From an uncultured Eubacteriales bacterium (lineage in GTDB: Bacteria; Bacillota; Clostridia; Oscillospirales; Oscillospiraceae): DNA of 64,000 nucleotides. A program made the translations under genes and the position numbers. Position 1 is the stretch's first letter. Each line of letters begins with the position of its first letter. Positions 57,045 to 64,000 of this stretch are shown in pieces. Below the pieces are notes generated by a model that worked only from the letters and a program-made list of their open reading frames with translations, did no database searches and had not been told where the DNA came from. The stretch lies in the NCBI GenBank assembly GCA_900317375.1, contig ONGJ01000029.1, positions 1 to 64,000 of the forward strand, in the 5' to 3' direction.

Positions 57045-57491
57045 ATGAAAGAAGACAGATACGCATGCATCAGGTTGGAAAATCAGCTTTGTTTTCCGCT
57101 TTATGCCTGTGCAAAGGAAGTCGTTCGGCGGTACAGAGAACCGCTTGAAGAGCTTGGGCTTACTTACACACAGTATATTGTGATGATGGCATTCTGGGAA
57201 TACGGCGGCATGACGGAAAAAGAACTCGGCTCAATCGTCCGGCTGGACTCCGGCACGCTGACACCGCTTCTGAAGCGGCTGGAGAAACTGGGGCTGGTGA
57301 CAAGGTCCCGTCAAGAGCAGGACGAGCGGAATCTGTTTGTGTCTCTGACAGAAGCCGGGGAAGCATTGAAGGAAGAAGCGGTAAAGGTTCCGGGAAAAAT
57401 GGCAGGATGTGTGAATCTGCCCGTCGATGAGCTAATCCAGCTGAAACAGCTTTTGGATAAAGCGTTAAACAGAATGGAGGAAGAAAAATGA
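57045..57491 (+). CDS. OhrR-like MarR-family redox regulator
   Basis: A 148-residue winged-helix repressor. The N-terminal LENQLCFPLYACAKEVVRRY aligns with OhrR, where the equivalent of Cys16 is oxidised by organic peroxides and releases DNA. The wing region is RLDSGTLTPLLKRLEKLGLVTR followed by DERNLFVSLTEAG. OhrR normally controls an adjacent ohr peroxidase gene; none is here. RBS GGAGG at a rather long distance (about 13 bp). A mini-ORF begins in its stop codon. Confidence 0.88.
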   Translation: MKEDRYACIRLENQLCFPLYACAKEVVRRYREPLEELGLTYTQYIVMMAFWEYGGMTEKELGSIVRLDSGTLTPLLKRLEKLGLVTRSRQEQDERNLFVSLTEAGEALKEEAVKVPGKMAGCVNLPVDELIQLKQLLDKALNRMEEEK

Positions 57492-57550
57492 TTTCCGATT
57501 ACGTCGAGGTCTGTAAAAACAATCTGTTCTCTAAGCTGATAACGGCATGA
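57488..57550 (+). CDS. 20-residue coupled mini-ORF
   Basis: ATG at 57488 overlaps the OhrR-like stop (ATGA) and the TGA at 57548 overlaps the next ATG (57547), with GGAGGAAGAAAA before it. The peptide is MISDYVEVCKNNLFSKLITA. It could be a coupling leader or the tip of a gene otherwise deleted, perhaps the regulator's lost partner. No homology recognised. Confidence 0.35.
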   Translation: MISDYVEVCKNNLFSKLITA

Positions 57551-58437
57551 AAAAGTTCATTGCCGGCACAGCAGTTGTTCTGCTCTGTGTCATCCTGATT
57601 ATCGGGGCAGTGCTTCAGCCTGTCAGGCGGGAGTATAAAATCTCGGAAGCAAACAGGGCTCATTTCAGCAGGCTGCTCACCGACCTGCTGAATGCGTATG
57701 AAACACCGTCACCGAACGACTCCGAGACCGTCGCGTCTGATCTGGCAGCAATTGCAGAGATCAGCCGGGAAGACGCCGCGGTAGCAAATCGTATTGCCGG
57801 CCACTGGAAAGATGTGTACCTGAATCCGGAATACAGGCAGTGCGCATTCCGCGAAGACAGCTATGCAAATGAACTGATCGGAGAGGGCGTCCCGAACAGC
57901 AGCAGGCATGCCTTTGTGGTCCTGGGCTATGAGCTGATGAACGGGGAAATGACCGATGAATTAAAGGGCAGATGCAATGCGGCGGCCGCCGCGGCAAGGA
58001 CATTTCCGGAGACGATTCTCGTGTGTTCGGGCGGAGCAACCGGACCGAACAATCCGGACCGGCATACGGAGGCCGGGATGATGAAGGACTATCTTGTCCA
58101 TGTCTGCGGGATTGATGCATCGAGGGTTTTTACGGACGAGACCGCCATGACAACGGCGGACAACGCTGTGAATTCGCTGGCTATCATGCAGAATGAAGGC
58201 GTCAGGAGTATGACCATCGTGACATCCTCATACCATCAGAGATGGGGACAGGTGCTTTATAATGCCGTTTCCGCGCTCTATGAGCAGGAATTTGGCTACG
58301 CGCCGATGATCATCGCAAACTACTGTTATGATACCCCACCCGAAAATGCAGCATATCTGCAGGATGCGCGTATAGCCGTGAGCCAGCTCCGCGGCATCCT
58401 TGGCCTGCCCGGATACGCACAGAGGGATGGCTTTTAA
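57547..58437 (+). CDS. YdcF-family (DUF218) protein with membrane anchor
   Basis: A 296-residue protein: one N-terminal membrane helix (about residues 3-24), then an outward-facing DUF218/YdcF domain with AFVVLGYELMNG, ILVCSGGATG and TIVTSSYHQRWGQV, typical of the ElyC/SanA/YdcF group associated with envelope maintenance. About 100 residues between anchor and domain are extra to the minimal family. Start overlaps the mini-ORF stop. Biochemical role unknown. Confidence 0.82.
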   Translation: MKKFIAGTAVVLLCVILIIGAVLQPVRREYKISEANRAHFSRLLTDLLNAYETPSPNDSETVASDLAAIAEISREDAAVANRIAGHWKDVYLNPEYRQCAFREDSYANELIGEGVPNSSRHAFVVLGYELMNGEMTDELKGRCNAAAAAARTFPETILVCSGGATGPNNPDRHTEAGMMKDYLVHVCGIDASRVFTDETAMTTADNAVNSLAIMQNEGVRSMTIVTSSYHQRWGQVLYNAVSALYEQEFGYAPMIIANYCYDTPPENAAYLQDARIAVSQLRGILGLPGYAQRDGF

Positions 58438-58466
58438 AGCGAGAAATACAATGTGGTTGAATGCGC

Positions 58467-58495
58467 AAATGAGCAGCCTTCCGGACTGCTCATTT
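58467..58495. terminator. Hairpin between convergent genes
   Basis: AAATGAGCAG (58467-58476) pairs with CTGCTCATTT (58486-58495), flanked by A/T; probably ends both flanking genes. Confidence 0.65.
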
Positions 58496-58520
58496 GTTAT
58501 GGATGATGGGATTTTAAACC

Positions 58521-59507
58521 TCAGGCGGGACGGCTTTTCCGCGGACTGCGGCCGCGGCCGCGGCGTCGGGTCTGGCTGAGCTTGGCCCGATAGAAAGCCT
58601 GCATTTCCTCGTCGGCCTCATAGATCAGCCTGCCTGCTGTCCAAAGCTCGTTGTCGGGGTCTTTCTTCAGGCGGATTCTGGCAAGAAAGCTGCCGTGCTC
58701 GCTGCAGTCGAAGAGATTCATGTACCGGCCGTCACTCTGGCTGATCCAGCGGCTGCCTTCACAGCTGCCTCCGCAGATCGGGCAGGCCAGGGCATGAAGC
58801 TTGGCGTCGGCAAAGGCATCGGCCTTGGTCTCAAAGCTGGTAAGGCTGCTTTCGCGCAGAAGAGCATCCTGCGCAGCAGGGGTATCCTGTGCGGGCTTGT
58901 AATTCGGCATGCGCCTTGCGAGAATTTCATCTGCCTCGGGATAGAGACGCAGACCTTCTTCCATGTCCAGATGGGTGGTTACCAAAGCGGTGTTGTAGGC
59001 ATCCCCGAGTGCATCGTGCGCGATACGGGTCTGCTCAATGCCAAAGTGCTCCATCGCGGAGGCAAGGGATTTCTGGTTTTTATCACCGCCGGTCTGCAGG
59101 TTATAAATCATCTGCAGGTTGATCCATCCGGCGATCCAGTCCCAGTCGAGGTCATGGATGATGATGTTCTGTTCAAAGATCCCCTGATCATCCCAACCCC
59201 AAGTGAGGAAGGTGACATCATCACCGCACCAGTCGCGCAGGTTCTGCATTGCCTCTGGGAAGGAGAGACCGCGAGAGAGACGATCCTTATCGAAACCGGT
59301 GATTTTCTTTACCTTATAGTGCATGCGCCTGAAGTAGACCGGACGGACATCCGCGGTGAACTCGTCACCGATAGAGAGATCGGGGTTGAGCCTGACGGCT
59401 CCGATTTCGATAATCTCGCCGCGCAGGTGAATCGGAAGATGGTTAAAGACTTCGGATTTGGAACTCATGGCCTGGTTCCATTCCAAATCCAAAACGACAA
59501 GGTTCAT
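58521..59507 (-). CDS. DEDDh 3'-5' exonuclease family protein
   Basis: A 328-residue protein with an exonuclease domain like DNA polymerase III epsilon/KapD: VVLDLEWNQ (acidic pair), GEIIEIGAVRL, and AHDALGDAYNTALV carrying His and Asp of DEDDh. From about residue 230 a second region contains a CPICGG motif and other Cys/His residues, possibly a zinc-binding extension, and a basic Arg-rich tail that may bind nucleic acid. The ATG at 59507 follows AGAGGAG. The role could be RNA or DNA trimming. Confidence 0.88.
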   Translation of the reverse strand: MNLVVLDLEWNQAMSSKSEVFNHLPIHLRGEIIEIGAVRLNPDLSIGDEFTADVRPVYFRRMHYKVKKITGFDKDRLSRGLSFPEAMQNLRDWCGDDVTFLTWGWDDQGIFEQNIIIHDLDWDWIAGWINLQMIYNLQTGGDKNQKSLASAMEHFGIEQTRIAHDALGDAYNTALVTTHLDMEEGLRLYPEADEILARRMPNYKPAQDTPAAQDALLRESSLTSFETKADAFADAKLHALACPICGGSCEGSRWISQSDGRYMNLFDCSEHGSFLARIRLKKDPDNELWTAGRLIYEADEEMQAFYRAKLSQTRRRGRGRSPRKSRPA

Positions 59508-59633
59508 AAAAGAACTCCTCTGAAAACAGTTGTAGAAATGCGGAGACAGTATATCACACAGTGGGTATGAATGCACGAACTATTTTCAAAAAGGAGAAAA
59601 AGCTTCTTCGGCCCTCGGGAAGGAGAATAAAAT

Positions 59634-59660
59634 GACCCTCTGCCGATTCGGCAGAGGGTT
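59634..59660 (-). terminator. Terminator of gdhA
   Basis: CCCTCTGCCGA (59636-59646) pairs with TCGGCAGAGGG (59648-59658); on the minus strand it is followed by TCATTTTATT. It lies 25 bp after the gdhA stop. Confidence 0.8.
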
Positions 59661-59682
59661 TGCAGATCAGGAAACAAAAGCT

Positions 59683-61086
<1,404 letters not shown>

Positions 61087-61093
61087 TTATTCA

Positions 61094-61121
61094 AGTATAC
61101 CATATTTCGAACAAAGATCAA
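61094..61121 (-). promoter_or_regulatory. Promoter of gdhA
   Basis: Minus strand TTGATC (plus 61116-61121), 16 bp, TATACT (plus 61094-61099). Confidence 0.6.
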
Positions 61122-61212
61122 GGGAAAACGTACTGTCACTGATGAAAATTTCTAATGGATAAGCATAAAAACGGCAGTCTGTCCGATGATGGGAACAGAC
61201 TGCCGGAACAGT

Positions 61213-63105
61213 TTATTTCTGAAGCATTTCCAGATCCTGAAGGAACAGTGCATTTTCAGCATCCGAGGGAAGCAGAAAACCGGCGCGCGGCGATACGGAA
61301 AAGTCTTCGACTGCAGGACCGTCCATCAGACAGCTGCGCTTGAACTGCTGGCTGAAGAGACGGCGGCAGTAACCGGTCAGCCAGCGAAGCAGCTCTTTGT
61401 CCGTGAACTGTTCTCCGTAGGCGGCTTTGGCCAGGCGGAAGGTTTTGGACGGCGTGAAGCCGCAGACCAGGATCTTGTGTGTGAAGAAATCCTGAAGGCT
61501 GTACGGGCCGACAGCCTCCTCGCTCTTCTGCTCGATCTGATCGTCGTGAATGGGCAGAAGCTCCGGCGTGACGGGGCAGTCAAGCACATCAAGAAGCGCA
61601 TCCTTCAGCACCTGATCCTCAGCCGTATCGGCAATATAGCGTACGTTGGCACGGACCTGGGTTTTTGTCAGACCGAGGTTGACGTCGTACATGCTCGTAT
61701 GATCACCGTTGTAGGTACACCAGCCGTCAATGTACTCGCTGAGATCCTCGGTGCCGACATCCAGACCGTTGGTCTTGTTGGAGATATCCATCAGAATCTG
61801 CGTGCGTTCGCGGGCCTGGGCGTTTTCATAGGCGACAGAATAATCATCCTCTGCGTGCCCGATATCCTTAAAATGCTGCAGAACCGATTGGCTGATATCG
61901 ATGATGCGCACTTCAGCGCCGAGCTGCCTGGCCACAACGACAGCGTTGTTTTTGGTGCGGGAGGACGTTCCGAAACAGGGCATCGTACAGGCAATCACGT
62001 TTTCCGGAGGAAGGCCAAGCTTTTTCACGGCCATGGAACTGACCAAAACGGCGAGGGTTGAGTCGACGCCGCCTGAAATGCCGACAACACAGTGATCCAG
62101 ACCGGCATAGCGCATACGCTTTGCAAGACTGGAAACCTGCATGTCCAGCATACGCCTGCAGTATTCCGGAAGATCTCCTTCAGACTCGGGCAGATGCGGA
62201 TGCATGCGGACTCTGCGCGTCAGGACGGTATCCTTCAAATCCTCACCCCAGGAAATGCGCAGGTAATCGTCGTCGGAATCGAAACAGCCGGCAGCGCGGC
62301 GAAGCGTCACCATATGCTCGACATCAAATTCTGTGACGGCAAAAGCATCGTCGGATTCGCTGACGGCAAGAACACTGCCGTTTTCCGCGGCCAGGCAGAG
62401 ACCGGACCAGGCATGGTCGGTCGTGCTTTCCCCTGTGCCCGGCGCTGCCAGCAGAAGGCCGCAGCGGAACTGGCGGGACTCATAACGGGCGTTGAGTTCG
62501 GCTTCGTCACGGGAGGAAACCGTTTCAGGGAAGGCCGCCATCTGAACAACGACGGTTGCCCCCGCCTCGGCATGACGCGCACACGGAGAGGGGAAACGGT
62601 CCAGACCGGCACCGACCTCAACGGCAACGCGCAGATCAGCCAGAGCACCGTGTTCGAACAGAATGCTGTCACAAAGAGGGACCATGCCGTAGCCCGGCAC
62701 ATTTGCCTCAAGGCAGCTGCCGGCCTCCGGAAGATCAAAATGGGCGTCGAAAGCCTGCACCGCGGGAACAAGCGCCCGAATTTCACCGTCGTACAGCACG
62801 GCGGCCGCGTTGAAAACCCTGGCACCGTGAGCGAAGGGAAGCCCGACAAAGACAAGCATATCCAGGCCTTCCGTATAGGGCAGTACTTTCAGCAAGGCGC
62901 GCACGGCACCGTCAAGAAGAACACGGTGCGCGAAAAGATCACAGCAGCTGCAGCCTGTCAGCGTAAGCGCAGGGAATACCAGCAGGCGGGCATCCTCTTC
63001 GGCTGCCCTGCGAATACAGTCTACGACTCTGTCGGCATTATAGTCCGCATCCGCTACCCGAATGACCGGGGATGCGGCAACGGCTTTTACAAACCCGTTT
63101 TTCAT
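61213..63105 (-). CDS. nadE: NAD+ synthetase with inactivated-looking glutaminase domain
   Basis: A 630-residue NadE of the glutamine-dependent architecture: N-terminal nitrilase-like glutaminase (about 1-300) and C-terminal ammonia-using synthetase (about 320-630). The synthetase has the PP-loop VGISGGVDSTLAVL and looks complete. In the glutaminase all three catalytic residues differ from the family: the Glu of FPEL is Ala46 (FPALTLTG), the Lys of VPK is Ala115 (LVPAVQAF) and the Cys of EICEDLW is Gly165 (AVEVGAGLD). The fold is otherwise conserved. It would therefore depend on free ammonia. The ATG at 63105 follows CGGAGG, 14 bp after glyS. Confidence 0.93.
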   Translation of the reverse strand: MKNGFVKAVAASPVIRVADADYNADRVVDCIRRAAEEDARLLVFPALTLTGCSCCDLFAHRVLLDGAVRALLKVLPYTEGLDMLVFVGLPFAHGARVFNAAAVLYDGEIRALVPAVQAFDAHFDLPEAGSCLEANVPGYGMVPLCDSILFEHGALADLRVAVEVGAGLDRFPSPCARHAEAGATVVVQMAAFPETVSSRDEAELNARYESRQFRCGLLLAAPGTGESTTDHAWSGLCLAAENGSVLAVSESDDAFAVTEFDVEHMVTLRRAAGCFDSDDDYLRISWGEDLKDTVLTRRVRMHPHLPESEGDLPEYCRRMLDMQVSSLAKRMRYAGLDHCVVGISGGVDSTLAVLVSSMAVKKLGLPPENVIACTMPCFGTSSRTKNNAVVVARQLGAEVRIIDISQSVLQHFKDIGHAEDDYSVAYENAQARERTQILMDISNKTNGLDVGTEDLSEYIDGWCTYNGDHTSMYDVNLGLTKTQVRANVRYIADTAEDQVLKDALLDVLDCPVTPELLPIHDDQIEQKSEEAVGPYSLQDFFTHKILVCGFTPSKTFRLAKAAYGEQFTDKELLRWLTGYCRRLFSQQFKRSCLMDGPAVEDFSVSPRAGFLLPSDAENALFLQDLEMLQK

Positions 63106-63119
63106 GCAGAGCCTCCGGA

Positions 63120-64000
63120 TCAAAGACGGACGCGGGCAGCAAGATAGTCGCGGACCTCATCGATCGGGATGCGTACCTGCTGCATGGAATCACGCTCGCG
63201 GACGGTAACGCAGTGATCGGCCGGATCGGTATCGGTTCCGACAGTGTTGAAGTCAAAGGTGATGCAGAAGGGGGTGCCGATCTCGTCTTCGCGGCGATAA
63301 CGCTTGCCGATCGAGCCGGTTTCATCGTAATCACACATGAACTCCTTGGAGAGCTGCCGGTACAGATCCATGGCGGGTCCGGTCAGGATTTCTTTCTTCG
63401 AGAGCGGCAGAATGGCGCACTTGAAGGGGGCCAGTGCCGGATGCAGACGCAGGACGGTACGGACATCGTCGTTGCCCTTCTTGTCCTGACCGACAACCTC
63501 CTCGTCATAGGCATCGACGAGGACGGAAAGAACCGTGCGTTCAACGCCGAGGGACGGTTCGATGACAAAGGGAATATAATGCTCGTTCTTCTCCTGATCA
63601 TAATAGGTCAGATCCTGACCGGAGGTCTCCTGATGGCGGGTCAGATCATAATTGGTGCGGTCGGCAACACCCCAAAGCTCGCCCCAGCCGAAGGGGAAGA
63701 GAAATTCAAAGTCCGTCGTGGCCTTGGAATAGAAGGAAAGCTCGGCCTTGTCATGATCACGCAGGCGCAGATTCTCCTCCTTCAGACCGATGGTCAGCAG
63801 GAATTCGCGGCAGAAGGAACGCCAGTAATCAAACCATTGAAGGTCGGTATCCGGCTCACAGAAGAATTCAAGCTCCATCTGTTCAAATTCGCGGACACGG
63901 AAGATGAAGTTGCCCGGGGTGATCTCATTGCGGAAGCTCTTGCCGATCTGGGCGATGCCGAAGGGCAGCTTCCTGCGGGTGGTGCGCTGGACGTTGACGA
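63120..64000 (-). CDS. glyS: Glycyl-tRNA synthetase, 3' part
   Basis: The C-terminal 292 residues of a dimeric (alpha2) class II glycyl-tRNA synthetase; the gene runs off the right edge. Motif 2 is [28 protein letters not shown] and motif 3 lies near [17 protein letters not shown]; an anticodon-binding domain follows ([17 protein letters not shown]). An internal Met codon at 63878 is not the start, since the frame continues with conserved sequence to the edge. It lies upstream of nadE on the same strand with a 14-bp gap, so the two are probably co-transcribed. Confidence 0.96.
   Translation of the reverse strand, partial: VNVQRTTRRKLPFGIAQIGKSFRNEITPGNFIFRVREFEQMELEFFCEPDTDLQWFDYWRSFCREFLLTIGLKEENLRLRDHDKAELSFYSKATTDFEFLFPFGWGELWGVADRTNYDLTRHQETSGQDLTYYDQEKNEHYIPFVIEPSLGVERTVLSVLVDAYDEEVVGQDKKGNDDVRTVLRLHPALAPFKCAILPLSKKEILTGPAMDLYRQLSKEFMCDYDETGSIGKRYRREDEIGTPFCITFDFNTVGTDTDPADHCVTVRERDSMQQVRIPIDEVRDYLAARVRL

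Noticed and set aside
63120..63878. Treating the Met at 63878 as the start of the glycyl-tRNA synthetase
   Set aside because: The frame upstream to the window edge encodes conserved motif 2, so the gene is simply cut by the edge.

Overview
The window looks like a piece of chromosome from a GC-rich, Gram-positive-type anaerobe of the class Clostridia, probably a gut or rumen commensal. The signs are RNase M5, RecD2, ComF, ComEC, the Clostridial style of NADP-type glutamate dehydrogenase, many MKK-type signal peptides, AGGAGG ribosome binding sites, and polysaccharide-uptake genes with a LacI regulator. No genus can be named from sequence reading alone. There are no rRNA genes, no CRISPR array and no intact insertion sequence. 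One tRNA gene is present.

Layout. 1-3.9 kb: a C-terminal gene fragment, a MerR/GyrI-type regulator, a cytoplasmic gamma-glutamyltransferase-like enzyme and a HExxH protein of unknown function. 4.0-12.9 kb: a compact six-gene operon coding for a very large MscS-type channel, an alpha/beta hydrolase, a stand-alone condensation domain, an acyl carrier protein, an AMP-forming acyl/amino-acid ligase and a GH13 glycosidase with an unusual tail. This is the best candidate for an undescribed pathway. 12.9-15.6 kb: a TVP38/DedA-like membrane protein, a Cas4-like nuclease domain and a KAP-like P-loop ATPase. 15.8-21.6 kb: a LacI regulator divergent from an arabinoside uptake and cleavage operon (binding protein, two permeases, GH51), with palindromic operators and an internal terminator. 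22.2-24.5 kb: an AbrB-type regulator, an MGT glycosyltransferase and a winged-helix/PD-(D/E)XK protein in one operon under a promoter covered by an inverted repeat. 24.5-35.6 kb: a mosaic of single genes, many exported (a guanidino-group enzyme, a TlpA-like oxidoreductase fused to a membrane domain, a two-phosphatase fusion, a lipoprotein), plus TraX, an APH-like kinase and a diguanylate cyclase.

35.7-52.9 kb is a long, same-strand housekeeping run: uvrA, recD2, comF, an mreB-type gene, ispD, ispF, a sirtuin, mltG, alaS, a HIT gene, comEC, holA and an RNase M5-type gene, mostly overlapping or a few bases apart. It ends at tRNA-Arg(CCU). The last 21 bases of that tRNA recur exactly 147 bases downstream, just before a strong terminator, which looks like a small insertion at an attachment-type site. 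53-58.5 kb holds an L,D-transpeptidase whose C-terminus was rewritten by a 37-bp tandem duplication, two small secreted proteins, an SGNH hydrolase, an OhrR-like regulator and a YdcF-family protein. 58.5-64 kb, on the minus strand, carries a DEDDh exonuclease, gdhA, nadE and the 3' part of glyS. The NadE glutaminase half has lost all three catalytic residues while its synthetase half looks intact, a second strong finding.
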